DNA of 64,000 bases, from NCBI RefSeq assembly GCF_020532705.1, contig NZ_JAJAVD010000001.1:1860001-1924000 (forward strand). The letters are read 5' to 3'. The stretch is from Methylobacillus caricis. GTDB lineage: Bacteria; Pseudomonadota; Gammaproteobacteria; Burkholderiales; Methylophilaceae. This document shows positions 38,389-48,466 of the stretch, piece after piece. The translations under genes were made by a program, and so were the position numbers. Position 1 is the stretch's first letter, and every line of letters begins with the position of its first letter. Under the pieces are notes generated by a model, which worked only from the letters and a program-made list of their open reading frames with translations, was not told the origin of the DNA and did not search any database.

Positions 38389-40161
38389 ATGAGCAAAATT
38401 ACTGAAGTACTGGTACCCGATATCGGCAACTTCGATAGCGTCGACGTCATCGAAGTGCTGGTCAAGGCTGGCGACACCATTGCCAAGGAAGACTCACTGA
38501 TCACCCTGGAGTCCGACAAGGCGTCTATGGACATCCCTTCCTCTCACGCGGGCGTGGTGAAAGAAGTCAAGGTCAAAGTGGGCGACAAAGTTGCCAAGGG
38601 CGCACTCATCCTGCTGCTGGAAGAAGCCGCAGACGAAACTGCTGACCCTGCATCTGCAGCCCAGTCACAACCACAAGCAAGTCCTGCCGAAACAGCACCT
38701 GCTGCAGTTGCACCGACGCCTGCCCCAGCAACAGCTATAGGCGATGCTGACATCAACACCGAAGTCGTCGTGCTGGGCTCCGGCCCCGGCGGCTATACAG
38801 CTGCCTTCCGTGCCGCAGACCTCGGCAAGCAGGTTGTGCTGATCGAGCGCTATTCCACGCTGGGCGGCGTCTGCCTCAACGTAGGCTGCATCCCGTCCAA
38901 GGCATTGCTGCATACCGCCAAGGTCATCACCGAGGCTGAGGAAACCAGCCATCATGGCGTCAGCTTCGGCAAGCCCAAGATCAACCTGGATGAACTGCGC
39001 GACTGGAAAACCAACGACGTTGTCAACAAACTGACCGGCGGGCTGGCTCAAATGGCCAAGCAGCGCGGTGTGACCGTGGTGCAGGGCGTAGGCAAGTTCA
39101 CCAGCCCCAACCAGATTGACGTCACTGCCGCAGACGGCAAGGTCACTGCTGTCGGCTTTCAGAATGCGATCATCGCGGCTGGCTCGCAAGCCACCAAGTT
39201 TCCTGGCGCGCCCGAAGACGAACGCATCATGGACTCCACCGGCGCGCTGGCGCTGGCTGACATTCCCAAGCGCCTGCTCGTTATCGGCGGCGGTATCATC
39301 GGCCTGGAAATGGGTACCGTGTATGATGCATTAGGCAGCAAGGTCAGCGTGGTCGAGTTCATGGATGGCCTCATCCCGGGTGCGGACCGCGACCTGATCC
39401 GCCCCTTGCACAAACGCATGGAAAAGCGCTTTGAAAGCATCATGCTATCCACCAAGGTTGCGAAAATTGAAGCCAAGAAAGACGGCATTCATGTCAGCTT
39501 TGAAGGTGAAAACGCACCCAAGGAAACACAGGTCTATGATCGTGTGCTGGTCTCCATCGGCCGCCGCCCGAATGGCAAGAACATAGGCGCTGAAAACGCA
39601 GGCGTTGCCGTGGATGATCGCGGCTTTATCGCTGTGGACAAGCAGATGCGCACCAACGTGCCGCATATCTTCGCTATCGGCGATATTGTTGGCCAGCCTA
39701 TGTTGGCGCACAAAGCCACGCATGAAGCCAAGGTAGCAGCCGAAGTCATTGCCGGGCACAAGGTTGAGTTCCAGGCATTGGCGATTCCGTCCGTAGCCTA
39801 TACCGACCCTGAAGTGGCTTGGGCAGGTGTCACGGAAACGGAAGCCAAAGCCCAAGGCCTCAACATCGAGAAAGCCTCCTTCCCGTGGGCTGCCAGCGGA
39901 CGCGCGCTTTCCATCGCCCGCTCCGAAGGCAGTACCAAACTAATTTTCGACAAGGAAACCCATCGCGTCATTGGAGCCGGTATTGTCGGCACCAATGCAG
40001 GTGAGTTGTTGGCAGAGGCAGTATTGGCGATCGAAATGGGCGCTGATGCTCATGACCTGGGGCTGACTATTCATGCCCATCCCACACTCTCGGAAACCAT
40101 TTGCTTTGCCGCCGAGATGAAAGAAGGCACGATCACTGACTTGTATATCAAGAAAAGATAG
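38389..40161 (+). CDS. lpdA: Dihydrolipoamide dehydrogenase (E3) with N-terminal lipoyl domain
   Basis: 590 residues, about 120 longer than a plain E3. Residues 1-80 are a lipoyl domain (ESDKASMDIP) followed by a Pro/Ala linker to about 118. Then the FAD motif (VLGSGPGGYTAAF), the redox disulfide GGVCLNVGCIPSKALL, the NAD motif VIGGGIIGLEMG and the catalytic HAHPTLSE. Reoxidises dihydrolipoyl-E2 with NAD+. The lipoyl domain is almost identical to that of AceF. Lipoyl-E3 fusions are known in Betaproteobacteria and Neisseria. Confidence 0.97.
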   Translation: MSKITEVLVPDIGNFDSVDVIEVLVKAGDTIAKEDSLITLESDKASMDIPSSHAGVVKEVKVKVGDKVAKGALILLLEEAADETADPASAAQSQPQASPAETAPAAVAPTPAPATAIGDADINTEVVVLGSGPGGYTAAFRAADLGKQVVLIERYSTLGGVCLNVGCIPSKALLHTAKVITEAEETSHHGVSFGKPKINLDELRDWKTNDVVNKLTGGLAQMAKQRGVTVVQGVGKFTSPNQIDVTAADGKVTAVGFQNAIIAAGSQATKFPGAPEDERIMDSTGALALADIPKRLLVIGGGIIGLEMGTVYDALGSKVSVVEFMDGLIPGADRDLIRPLHKRMEKRFESIMLSTKVAKIEAKKDGIHVSFEGENAPKETQVYDRVLVSIGRRPNGKNIGAENAGVAVDDRGFIAVDKQMRTNVPHIFAIGDIVGQPMLAHKATHEAKVAAEVIAGHKVEFQALAIPSVAYTDPEVAWAGVTETEAKAQGLNIEKASFPWAASGRALSIARSEGSTKLIFDKETHRVIGAGIVGTNAGELLAEAVLAIEMGADAHDLGLTIHAHPTLSETICFAAEMKEGTITDLYIKKR

Positions 40162-40179
40162 CAATCCCACCCCTGGAAG

Positions 40180-40207
40180 AATCCCGCGCAATGCGGGATT
40201 TTTTTTG
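40180..40207 (+). terminator. Terminator after the aceE-aceF-lpd operon
   Basis: An 8-base stem AATCCCGC (40180-40187) / GCGGGATT (40193-40200) with a five-base loop and a run of eight or more T directly after. Classic intrinsic terminator. Confidence 0.92.
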
Positions 40208-40461
40208 CTAAAGGATAAGCATCATAAAATTGAAGGAACGTTGCCTGCCAGAGTCCGATAGAAGCTCATGTACCGCTTGTTCACAGAATAATACTGTTTA
40301 ATATGAAACAGCACTCTGTTGCATATCTAGCAATCTCCTTGACTCAACTTGCTTGCCATCAGCTAAGCCATTGTATTAACAGCAACACAATATCAGGTAC
40401 GTTATTTGCTGTTAATGCCGGGTATCTCGCCACCTAGGGTGGCCATGTTTTAGGAGCAAGC
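40208..40461 (+). promoter_or_regulatory. Upstream region of the cytochrome b561-like gene with long inverted repeat
   Basis: About 250 bases without a gene. A perfect 10-base inverted repeat TTAACAGCAA (40376-40385) / TTGCTGTTAA (40406-40415) with 20 bases between arms lies 47-86 bases before the start codon. The spacing places the arms about three helical turns apart, as for a dimeric or looping regulator. Confidence 0.5.
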
Positions 40462-41118
40462 ATGAAACACATCAATACCTGGGATCTTCCCTTGCGCATT
40501 TTTCACTGGTCGCTGGTCGCGCTTTTCACCACTGCAATTATTACGGTCAAGATAGGCGGCAACGCTCTGGAGTGGCATGTCATTTCAGGGTTGGCTTTGC
40601 TCGCGCTATTGATTTTTCGTGTGCTGTGGGGATTTGCCGGCGGCACTTACGCCAAGTTTTCCAACTTTATCCGTGGTCCGCGGGCGATTGTTGGCTACCT
40701 CAAAGGCACTGGCGACAAGACCATAGGCCATAACCCGCTGGGCGGCTGGTCGGTTGTCGCCATGTTGCTACTGCTGCTGGCCCAGGCCATTACCGGCCTG
40801 TTTGCCAATGACGATATTTTTACCGAGGGGCCGCTTTATTCGCTGATTGACAAGGATACAAGCGATTACCTGACTTATTTGCATACGGTGAACCAGTATG
40901 TGCTCTATGGCCTGATAGGGTTGCATATCGCAGCAATCCTCTACTACCGCCTGTTCAAGCATGAAAACCTGGTAAAGGCCATGATCACCGGGCGCAAGCA
41001 GGTGCCTCAATCCCTCCCTGACACCCATGCCAGCCAGGGGGGGCATGTAATATTGGGCTCGGTTCTGCTGGCAGCAAGCGCAGGCATCGTCTGGTTTATT
41101 GCCACACATTGGGCATAA
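40462..41118 (+). CDS. Cytochrome b561/b6-type membrane protein
   Basis: 218 residues, at least four membrane helices plus a C-terminal one. Heme-ligand candidates are His in LRIFHWSLVAL (residue 15), LEWHVISGLALL, and LHTVNQYVLYGLIGLHIAAILYY. This matches the b-type cytochrome family of Ni/Fe-hydrogenase and di-heme cytochrome partners. No hydrogenase or cytochrome c partner is adjacent, so it may serve a soluble periplasmic cytochrome. Ribosome site GGAGC. Confidence 0.85.
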   Translation: MKHINTWDLPLRIFHWSLVALFTTAIITVKIGGNALEWHVISGLALLALLIFRVLWGFAGGTYAKFSNFIRGPRAIVGYLKGTGDKTIGHNPLGGWSVVAMLLLLLAQAITGLFANDDIFTEGPLYSLIDKDTSDYLTYLHTVNQYVLYGLIGLHIAAILYYRLFKHENLVKAMITGRKQVPQSLPDTHASQGGHVILGSVLLAASAGIVWFIATHWA

Positions 41119-41187
41119 AGGCTTTTGGCAATGCAGCTGGTTACTTTTAAAATTACATATCCATACATTTTAACCCTCAAATAACTC

Positions 41188-42324
41188 ATGATCTCCAGGC
41201 TAGTTCTCGTACTCACCCTGCTTTGCCAACTGCCTTCGGCCTATGCCGACGCTCAGCCAACCAATGAGCGCCAGTACACTTTTTCATGGCAGTTCCAGGA
41301 CGAGTCCAGCCTCTCCCCCCGTGGCGGCACTACAACAGGGACGTCAGTCAAGCTAGTCACCGAACCCAGCGCAGAATGGAAAGCCTTGCAGGAGCCCGGC
41401 CTGAGCAGTTTTGAGCGGGACAGGCGTGCCATCCTGGCTATGGCAGGCGAGTACCGCGCTACGTTTGATTTCATAGAAACTGCCGGCTTCGTCACCGCAT
41501 ACAAGCCAAACCGCCCTTACCGTAGCTGGGGTACGGAAAAAGTCTATCTGGTGGAAGACAAGGGAACATCCATCGTGCTGCAACACCTGTTAGTCATGTC
41601 TTTTGTCGGTGAAAATGGCAAGGTCGAAGGCCCGTTCGTCACCAAGCACTGGCGCCAGGACTGGCAGTATGAAGCTCCTGAGCAGTTGGTCTTCCGCGGC
41701 AACAACACCTGGCAACGCGTCAAGGTGCCGGCAGACCGGCAAAGCGGATTCTGGCGGCAAACTGTTTACCAGGTCGATGACAGTCCCCGCTATTCCGGCG
41801 TGGCAAAATGGCAGCATTTGGGCAATTACTCCAGCTGGAGCGATGAAGACGGCTGGCGCCCGCTACCGCGCCGGGAATACAGCATTCGCGGCGATTATGA
41901 TGTATTGATAGGAAATAACCGCCACATCATCACACCGACTGGCTGGGTGCATGAACAACAGAACCTCAAGGTCAAACTGGACAAGACTGGTGAAATAGCG
42001 GCCAGCAACCCAGCACTCGCCCGTGAATCCGGTTTTAACCGTTATGAGCGCATACAGGATTTCGATTGGAGCGAAGGCGACCGCTATATCCAGGCAAGCA
42101 AACCGGTGTGGGATGCGGTACGCGACAAATGGCAACGACTGATCGCCAGCAATGAGTTCCTGCGTTTGCGCGGCTCCCCTGACAAGGACAATCTATTTAT
42201 TCCGCTATACCAGTATGCCCAGGAGGTAGCGGAGTCAAAGACACCTGTGCCCGCTGCCGAAATCAGCAAGAAAGTAGACGCCGCCGTGCAGGATTATCTC
42301 GCTCGCGATGGCAAAAACCGCTGA
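41188..42324 (+). CDS. DUF6607-like secreted protein
   Basis: 378 residues with a signal peptide (cleavage near SAYA/DAQP). Rich in aromatic residues with repeated WxxE/WRQD words (KHWRQDWQYEAPEQLVF), beta-rich by eye. It resembles the DUF6607 family of exported proteins of unknown role, often near TonB receptors or haem/metal genes in Proteobacteria. 69 bases after the cytochrome b gene, so possibly co-transcribed. Confidence 0.65.
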   Translation: MISRLVLVLTLLCQLPSAYADAQPTNERQYTFSWQFQDESSLSPRGGTTTGTSVKLVTEPSAEWKALQEPGLSSFERDRRAILAMAGEYRATFDFIETAGFVTAYKPNRPYRSWGTEKVYLVEDKGTSIVLQHLLVMSFVGENGKVEGPFVTKHWRQDWQYEAPEQLVFRGNNTWQRVKVPADRQSGFWRQTVYQVDDSPRYSGVAKWQHLGNYSSWSDEDGWRPLPRREYSIRGDYDVLIGNNRHIITPTGWVHEQQNLKVKLDKTGEIAASNPALARESGFNRYERIQDFDWSEGDRYIQASKPVWDAVRDKWQRLIASNEFLRLRGSPDKDNLFIPLYQYAQEVAESKTPVPAAEISKKVDAAVQDYLARDGKNR

Positions 42325-42525
42325 ATATACTTTTGCTATCGCAACATCAGCTGTTCATGGATTGCTGAATAAGCAACCGCACCGACTGCAACATAAAACA
42401 AAAACTATTACCTATCAAAAAGTTACCTCATTATCCGGCCTGGCATGCAGCTTGCTGTTCAATCTAATGGCATGCCTATCCCTGATGCTAGGCAATGCTA
42501 TCCAGACACCAACCGGAGAACGACA

Positions 42526-43008
42526 ATGAATGATTTATTCAAGCCCTTGCTTGCCCTAAACCTGGCAGGGCTGGTGGGGCTAGCCATATTAACTGCCAGT
42601 GTGGGGCTTGCGAGCGCAGGAGAAGAATTGGACCCGAAAGCCATATCGATCAAGCTTCCCAATGACATCAAGTGGGTAGCCAATCCTAGCGGTTCGGAAA
42701 CTGCAGTCCTGGTAGGCGATCCTAGCAAGCCGGGTTTGTACGTGGTCCTCAACAAATGGAAAGCCAACCACCATAGCAAGCCCCACTCCCACCCCAATGA
42801 CCGTTTCATCACTGTGTTGTCTGGCACCTGGTGGGTTGCTACAGGCGCCGATTACAATCCGGCGCATTTCAAGCCTGTACCAGCCGGCAGCTTTGTCACT
42901 CATCATGGCAATGAAATCCATTACGATGGCGCCAAGGATGAAGATACGGTACTGCAAATTGTAGGTATCGGCCCGGCGACTTCAACCCGGGTGGAAGAAA
43001 AGAAATAG
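42526..43008 (+). CDS. Secreted cupin-domain protein
   Basis: 160 residues from the ATG at 42526, preceded by GGAGAA; the longer frame upstream lacks a ribosome site. Signal peptide ends near ASAG/EELD. The cupin motif is visible: HHSKPHSHPNDRFITVLSG (metal His residues) and a second GSFVTHHGNEIHYDGA motif. Periplasmic cupins of this type are often stress or repair proteins; substrate unknown. Confidence 0.8.
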   Translation: MNDLFKPLLALNLAGLVGLAILTASVGLASAGEELDPKAISIKLPNDIKWVANPSGSETAVLVGDPSKPGLYVVLNKWKANHHSKPHSHPNDRFITVLSGTWWVATGADYNPAHFKPVPAGSFVTHHGNEIHYDGAKDEDTVLQIVGIGPATSTRVEEKK

Positions 43009-43252
43009 CCCTGGTTCCTGCCCGGCGAAGACTAACCTGAACAGGAAGCCCCCATTTAGCATTTTTACGGCATGCATGATAGTCGGACTTGGTATTGCAA
43101 CCGTCTGCATCAGGCCAAGTGTTGACAAGGTTGCCATTGAGGTCAATGAGACGAGCATTCGACTTTTATCACTTCGTCTCGGCATACCGTACAGGCCATG
43201 CTTTACTGACGACCAACCACATGCTTTCCGAATTGCTCCCACAACAATGGTG

Positions 43253-44122
43253 TCAAGGCTTTTCCCCGGCCAGCTTGCGGGCCTCATCCAGTGCAGCACT
43301 AACGGAAACATAGGCTTCAGAGCCAGGCGGCAACTTCTGTAGCAGGCGTTGCCACAAGATGATCGCACGCGGGTAGTCCTGGCGATCAAAGGCGGCGGAA
43401 GCAGCCAGCATCAGTGCCTTTACCTGTTCCGGATCCAGTTCCAGCGCGCGGTTCACCAGCTCCTCAGGCTTGCCTGCCATATTGTGCTGGTTGATAAACG
43501 CCAGCGTGATGGCGTAATCCACCAGCAGGTTGGGATCATCAGGGATAATGCGGACGGCATTCTCAAACGCCTGCACGGCTTCATCATAGCGATGCAACTT
43601 GGCGTCGGCCCGCGCGAGCAATGCCCAGCCTGCCCCATCCCCGGGATCCGACTCCAGTTGCTGTTTGAGGGATTGCAATATCAGTTCGATATTGGCCGGT
43701 ACATCTTCGCTATTAACCGTTTGGCTGTCAGGTGAATTGTCATGCACATCAAGCGCTTGCGGGTTGCCGGCTTTAAGGTAGATCAGCACGGCAAATACCG
43801 GTACCAGCACCAGTAACAACACTGCCAGCAACCGGTCTGGTCTGCCGCTGTCCGCGCCAGTCACCCTATCGCGGGAGATGTCTTGCGCTTCTTCCAGCAA
43901 CCGCCGCTCCAACTCATTTCTTGCCTGTTGGTATTGCGCGACGTCCAGCACGCCGTTGTCCCTGTCTTGCTCAAGTTCGGCCAACTGCTCGCGATACACC
44001 GCCGCGACAGCACTGCTCGATGAAATGGGAATCGAAACACGTCGGCGCAGCAGGGGCGGCAAAAGCACGAACAACGTAATTAGCAGCAAGAGCGTTGCAA
44101 TTCCCCAAAATACCAGCATCAT
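43253..44122 (-). CDS. ccmI: CcmI, cytochrome c maturation TPR protein
   Basis: 289 residues from the ATG at 44122, which overlaps the ccmH stop (ATGA). An N-terminal membrane helix (3-24), a cytoplasmic stretch with an EQLAELEQDRDNGVLD coiled-coil region, a second helix (about 99-116) and a periplasmic TPR domain (ALLARADAKLHRYDEAVQAFENA). CcmI chaperones apocytochromes to the CcmFH ligase. Last gene of the ccm operon; convergent with the cupin gene. Confidence 0.92.
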   Translation of the reverse strand: MMLVFWGIATLLLLITLFVLLPPLLRRRVSIPISSSSAVAAVYREQLAELEQDRDNGVLDVAQYQQARNELERRLLEEAQDISRDRVTGADSGRPDRLLAVLLLVLVPVFAVLIYLKAGNPQALDVHDNSPDSQTVNSEDVPANIELILQSLKQQLESDPGDGAGWALLARADAKLHRYDEAVQAFENAVRIIPDDPNLLVDYAITLAFINQHNMAGKPEELVNRALELDPEQVKALMLAASAAFDRQDYPRAIILWQRLLQKLPPGSEAYVSVSAALDEARKLAGEKP

Positions 44123-44577
44123 TGCTCCTGCTTCAATAATTCCGCCAACTGGCGCGACTGCTCCGGGGTTAATGGCAGACTGGCTACTTGGCGCTCGCGC
44201 CGCCGCACAAGGACAGAGACAAACAGCATGCCCAGTACCAGCAGTACAAATGGCCCTGCCCACAACACGGCAGTGCTGGCCTTGAAGGGAGGGCGGTAGC
44301 GCACGAAATCACCATAGCGGGCCACCAGGTGGTCGATGATTTGCTGGTCGCTCATATTCTTGGCTGCCATTTCCCGGATTTCATTGCGCAGGTCCTCTGC
44401 CAGCGGGGCGCTTGAATCGGCCAATGTCTGGTTCTGGCACACCAGGCAACGCAGTTCCTCGGCCAAGCGCGAGACCTGCGCCTCAATTTTTGGATTATCC
44501 ACCAATAGTGCAGCTTCCTGCGTAGAAAATGCCGGGCCTGAAAAAAGCAGGCCAGCGATGATCAAGCAATATTTCAT
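44119..44577 (-). CDS. ccmH: CcmH, apocytochrome thioreductase (short form)
   Basis: 152 residues with signal peptide and one membrane helix (about 103-120). The LRCLVCQNQTLADS motif gives the CxxC at about 43-46. It reduces apocytochrome CxxCH. Corresponds to the N-terminal half of E. coli CcmH; the TPR half is the separate ccmI. Confidence 0.96.
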   Translation of the reverse strand: MKYCLIIAGLLFSGPAFSTQEAALLVDNPKIEAQVSRLAEELRCLVCQNQTLADSSAPLAEDLRNEIREMAAKNMSDQQIIDHLVARYGDFVRYRPPFKASTAVLWAGPFVLLVLGMLFVSVLVRRRERQVASLPLTPEQSRQLAELLKQEQ

Positions 44578-45110
44578 TCTGCTTTTAACTCCATGATGAG
44601 TGGCAACAGTTTTTCCACCAATATCTGTTCGGTCAACGGACCGATTTGCTTGTAGCGTATGGTGCCCGCCTTGTCGACCACATAGGTTTCCGGTACGCCA
44701 TAGACACCATAATCAATGCCTGTCCGACCGGCCACATCCGACACAGAGGCGAGGTAGGGGTCCCCCCCTCCTTGCTCGAGCCAGGCCAGGGCCTTGTCGC
44801 GCTGGTCCTTGTAGTTCATGCCGACGATGGGCACAATCCGGCTCGCAGCAAGCTTCAGCAATACTGGGTGCTCCTCGCGGCAAGGCGCGCACCATGAGGC
44901 CCACACATTGAATAGCCAGACCTGACCGCGCATGCCTGCCGCAGACAATGTAAGCTGCGGATCATCCAGCCGCGGCAAGTTGAAGGCGGGGGCAGGCTTA
45001 CCCACCAAGGGAGACGGCACTTCATGCGGGTCGTGGCGCAGGCCTGCCGCCAGAAACCCAACCAGGATCAGGAAAGCGGCAAGTGGAACCAGGATAAAGA
45101 GGCGCTTCAT
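44574..45110 (-). CDS. ccmG: CcmG/DsbE, thioredoxin-like cytochrome c maturation protein
   Basis: 178 residues, membrane-anchored (5-23). WASWCAPCREEHP holds the thioredoxin CxxC; the GVYGVPETYVVDKAG cis-Pro segment is characteristic. Provides reductant to CcmH/apocytochromes. Overlaps both neighbours by four bases. Confidence 0.96.
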   Translation of the reverse strand: MKRLFILVPLAAFLILVGFLAAGLRHDPHEVPSPLVGKPAPAFNLPRLDDPQLTLSAAGMRGQVWLFNVWASWCAPCREEHPVLLKLAASRIVPIVGMNYKDQRDKALAWLEQGGGDPYLASVSDVAGRTGIDYGVYGVPETYVVDKAGTIRYKQIGPLTEQILVEKLLPLIMELKAE

Positions 45111-47062
45111 GCAGTGGCTGCTGCCTCTTGCTTGCGTTTAATGCGGTAACGCCTGTCACTAAGCGCCAGCGCCCCACCGGCTGCCATCAGCAGGCAACCG
45201 CCCCATATCCAGTTGACCATGGGCTTGTAATAAATCCTCACGCTCCAGCTGCCATCTCCCAGGGCTTCGCCCAGCGATGCGTACTTATCGCTCCACAGGC
45301 CTGCGGCAATACCGGCTTCCGTCATCGGCATGTTCTGCACGGTATATAGGCGTTTTTGCGGGTGCAGGCTGGCAAATTCACGCTGATTGCGGCTCACGCG
45401 CAGGTTGCCCTGGGTCGCGGTGTAATTGGGTCCTTGCACCTCAGACACGCCGTCAAACACAAAGTCGTAGCCGGACAAGTGGGCCACATCGCCCGGATGC
45501 ATGCGCACTGCGGTTTCTGTTTCAAACCCCTTGACGATGGTGACGCCCAGGATGAACACGCCTATACCCACATGCGCCAGCCACATTCCCCACCAAGAGC
45601 GCGTCAGGCTCCGCAGGCGCCCGGTTAGCGGCAATCCAGCCAGTTTCAAGCGCAGCCACAAGGTTTGCACTGAGGCAGCAAACACCCAGAACGCCAGGAA
45701 CAGGCCCAGCCCCACCATCGGTGTCCAGCGTCCCAGCAGCAATGGCAGGCATATCGCCGTAGCCAAACTTACGGCAAAGGCCCAGCGCAAGCGCACAACC
45801 AGTTCGGGCAGTTCGGCCTTCTTCCAGCGGGCCAGGGGGCCAATGCCCATCAGAAACACCGCAGGAGCCATTAGCGGCGCAAACACCGTATCAAAGTACG
45901 GAGGGCCTACCGATATCTTGCCCAAATTGAGCGTATCCAGGAATAAGGGGTAAAGCGTCCCCAGCATGACCGAGGCAGCAGCAACCACCAACAGCACATT
46001 ATTGGAAAGGAGCAGGCTTTCGCGCGACAGCGCACTGAAACTGCCGCCCTTGCCGACAGAGGTTGCACGCCAGGCAAACAGGCCGAGTGATCCGCCGATC
46101 ACGATCACAAGAAACGCAAGAATGAACAGACCGCGCTCGGGGTCGGTGGCAAAGGCGTGGACTGAAGTCAGCACCCCTGAACGTACCAGGAATGTGCCGA
46201 GCAGACTCAGTGAAAATGCCGTAATTGCCAACAACACTGTCCAGGCCTTGAAGCTGCCGCGCTTTTCCGTCACAGCCAATGAGTGGATAAGCGCGGTGCC
46301 CACCAGCCATGGCATGAAAGAAGCATTTTCCACCGCATCCCAGAACCACCAGCCACCCCATCCCAGCTCGTAATAAGCCCAGTTGCTGCCGGCCATGATG
46401 CCCACGGTAAGGAAAATCCATGCCAGCGTGGTCCATGGACGCGACCAGCGCGCCCAGGCTGCATCCAGCTCACCGCCAAGCAAGGCGGCAATGGCGAAGG
46501 CGAAGGCGACGGAAAAACCGACATAGCCCATGTAAAGCATGGGCGGATGGAACACCATGCCAGGGTCCTGCAACAGCGGGTTGAGGTCGCGCCCATCGAG
46601 CGCTGCAGGTATCAGGCGCTCGAACGGGTTGGAGACGGTGAGCATGAACAGCAGGAAGCCTATGCTGATCAGGCCCATCACACCGAGGATGCGTGCCTGC
46701 GTCAATTGGGGCAACTGCTTGGAAAAAAAGCTGACCGCCAGCGTCCAGATATTGAGAATGAACACCCACAGCAACAAGGATCCCTCATGTCCGCCCCAAA
46801 GCGCAGCAACGCGGTAATGCAGCGGCAGCCTGGAATTGGAGTTGGAAGCCACATAGAGGACGGAGTAGTCCTTGACAGCAAAAGTATAGGCAAGGCAGAA
46901 GATAGCCAGCGCCACCAATACAAACTGCAACCTGGCACTGGGCTTTGCCAGCGCTATCCAGGCAGGCTTGCCCAGGGCCGCCCCGGCAATCGGGAACACG
47001 CCCTGTACTATCGCCACCAGCAAGGCCAGGACCAGGGAGAAATGACCAATTTCAGGAATCAC
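45107..47062 (-). CDS. ccmF: CcmF, heme ligase
   Basis: 651 residues, about 15 membrane helices. The WWD domain reads [20 protein letters not shown] in part, with Ala where most homologues have Pro. Heme His positions lie in [11 protein letters not shown] and in the AEWHPGDV-like [10 protein letters not shown] region. Joins heme to the cysteines of apocytochromes with CcmH/I. Confidence 0.96.
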   Translation of the reverse strand: MIPEIGHFSLVLALLVAIVQGVFPIAGAALGKPAWIALAKPSARLQFVLVALAIFCLAYTFAVKDYSVLYVASNSNSRLPLHYRVAALWGGHEGSLLLWVFILNIWTLAVSFFSKQLPQLTQARILGVMGLISIGFLLFMLTVSNPFERLIPAALDGRDLNPLLQDPGMVFHPPMLYMGYVGFSVAFAFAIAALLGGELDAAWARWSRPWTTLAWIFLTVGIMAGSNWAYYELGWGGWWFWDAVENASFMPWLVGTALIHSLAVTEKRGSFKAWTVLLAITAFSLSLLGTFLVRSGVLTSVHAFATDPERGLFILAFLVIVIGGSLGLFAWRATSVGKGGSFSALSRESLLLSNNVLLVVAAASVMLGTLYPLFLDTLNLGKISVGPPYFDTVFAPLMAPAVFLMGIGPLARWKKAELPELVVRLRWAFAVSLATAICLPLLLGRWTPMVGLGLFLAFWVFAASVQTLWLRLKLAGLPLTGRLRSLTRSWWGMWLAHVGIGVFILGVTIVKGFETETAVRMHPGDVAHLSGYDFVFDGVSEVQGPNYTATQGNLRVSRNQREFASLHPQKRLYTVQNMPMTEAGIAAGLWSDKYASLGEALGDGSWSVRIYYKPMVNWIWGGCLLMAAGGALALSDRRYRIKRKQEAAATA

Positions 47063-47526
47063 GAATTTCTCCCTACTCCGTCAGGCGACTGCGCTGTATC
47101 TGCCGCCTTGGCCCGCTTAAGGGCCTCTGCGGCTTCAGGCGGCATGTAGTTCTCGTCATGCTTGGCAAGTACATTGCTGGCGATAAAGCGGCCATCCTGA
47201 TCCAGCACACCCTGAGCCACCACACCTTTGCCTTCCTTGAACAGGTCGGGAAGTATGCCCTGGTAGCTTACGGGAATATTCTTTACCGTATCTGTCACCA
47301 CAAAATGGACGGTCAGGCCGTCAGCCTGCCGCTTGAGGCTGTCTTCCACCACCATGCCGCCTATGCGGAAACTGGTGTCTTTAGGTACTTCACCGTTCGC
47401 AACCTGGGTCGGGGTATAGAAAAACACGATATTGCTGCGGAAAGCGCTCAGTATCAGCGTAATTGCCAGGGCGACCGCCACGATGCCGCCGCCAATCAAG
47501 GCCAGGCGCTTGTGTCTCGACTTCAT
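47059..47526 (-). CDS. ccmE: CcmE, periplasmic heme chaperone
   Basis: 155 residues with an N-terminal membrane anchor (10-28). The heme-binding His lies in [12 protein letters not shown] near 118-129, and the beta-barrel segments ([23 protein letters not shown]) match the family. Carries heme from CcmC to CcmF. Confidence 0.97.
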   Translation of the reverse strand: MKSRHKRLALIGGGIVAVALAITLILSAFRSNIVFFYTPTQVANGEVPKDTSFRIGGMVVEDSLKRQADGLTVHFVVTDTVKNIPVSYQGILPDLFKEGKGVVAQGVLDQDGRFIASNVLAKHDENYMPPEAAEALKRAKAADTAQSPDGVGRNS

Positions 47527-47714
47527 TCCTTATGCTCCAAACCTTGCCCGGCCCATGACTGCACCTGCCGCACTCGCCCGATTGCCTTGCGCCGGCGCAG
47601 GCCAAGGGCAAACACTTCCCAGGCCAAGGCGAGCAGAGTCAGTCCAAATGAACCCCATACATATCCAGCGTAGCCGCCCATGGCGAAAAATTCGCCCCAT
47701 GAATTCCATTGCAT
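47523..47714 (-). CDS. ccmD: CcmD, small membrane subunit of the heme-release complex
   Basis: 63 residues from the ATG at 47714, overlapping the ccmC TAA by one base. One helix (about 12-32) after [20 protein letters not shown], whose GGYxxYVW word is typical, and a basic tail. Releases holo-CcmE from CcmC. Confidence 0.9.
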   Translation of the reverse strand: MQWNSWGEFFAMGGYAGYVWGSFGLTLLALAWEVFALGLRRRKAIGRVRQVQSWAGQGLEHKE

Positions 47715-48466
47715 TACGGCTGTACCTCTTCCAGTTGTCTTACCCACATCGCATGTCGCTCGCGCTCAAGGATGATGCAGCGTACGCGCACCAAAGCAAC
47801 GGCTATGCTGTAAATCCACCCTGCCAATGCCATCACCAGCATTCCGGCAAGCATGGTGGTTGCCATTTTGGGCGCGGATGACATATTGATGGATGCTCCC
47901 TGGTGCAGGGTATTCCACCAGCGCACGGAAAAATAAATGATAGGCACATTGACCGCCCCCACAATCGCGAGTACGGCAGCCGCCCGGTCTGCGCGCAACG
48001 GGTTGTCAATGGACGCCCGCAGTGCGATAAAACCAATGTAAAGAAACAAGAGAATCAGCTCAGAAGTCAGCCGCGCATCCCAGACCCACCAGGCGCCCCA
48101 GGTCGGCTTCCCCCACAACGACCCGGTCACCAGCGCCAGTACGGTAAACAAGGCGCCCGTAGGCGCCAGGGCCTGCGCCATCATGGAAGATAACCTGGTG
48201 TTGAAAACCAGGCCGGCAGCCGCCCAAAACGCCATGGCCAGGTAAATCACCATGGACATCCAGGCAGCTGGAACATGGACAAAAATAATGCGGTAAGCCT
48301 CTCCCTGCTGAAAGTCGGTCGGCGCCATGGCAAAACCGATGTAGACACCGGTTATTGCCAACAGGATGGCAACAGCATAAAGCCAGGGAATCCAGCGTCC
48401 GGCCAGGACATAAAACGTCTGCGGCGCAGCATATTTGAACCAGTTAACAGCTGACATGTAATCCAC
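47714..48466 (-). CDS. ccmC: CcmC, heme export/handling protein
   Basis: 250 residues, six membrane helices. The WWD domain is seen as WGKPTWGAWWVWDARLTSEL, with heme His in FVHVPAAWMS and TLHQGASI. Loads heme on CcmE. Confidence 0.97.
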   Translation of the reverse strand: MDYMSAVNWFKYAAPQTFYVLAGRWIPWLYAVAILLAITGVYIGFAMAPTDFQQGEAYRIIFVHVPAAWMSMVIYLAMAFWAAAGLVFNTRLSSMMAQALAPTGALFTVLALVTGSLWGKPTWGAWWVWDARLTSELILLFLYIGFIALRASIDNPLRADRAAAVLAIVGAVNVPIIYFSVRWWNTLHQGASINMSSAPKMATTMLAGMLVMALAGWIYSIAVALVRVRCIILERERHAMWVRQLEEVQP

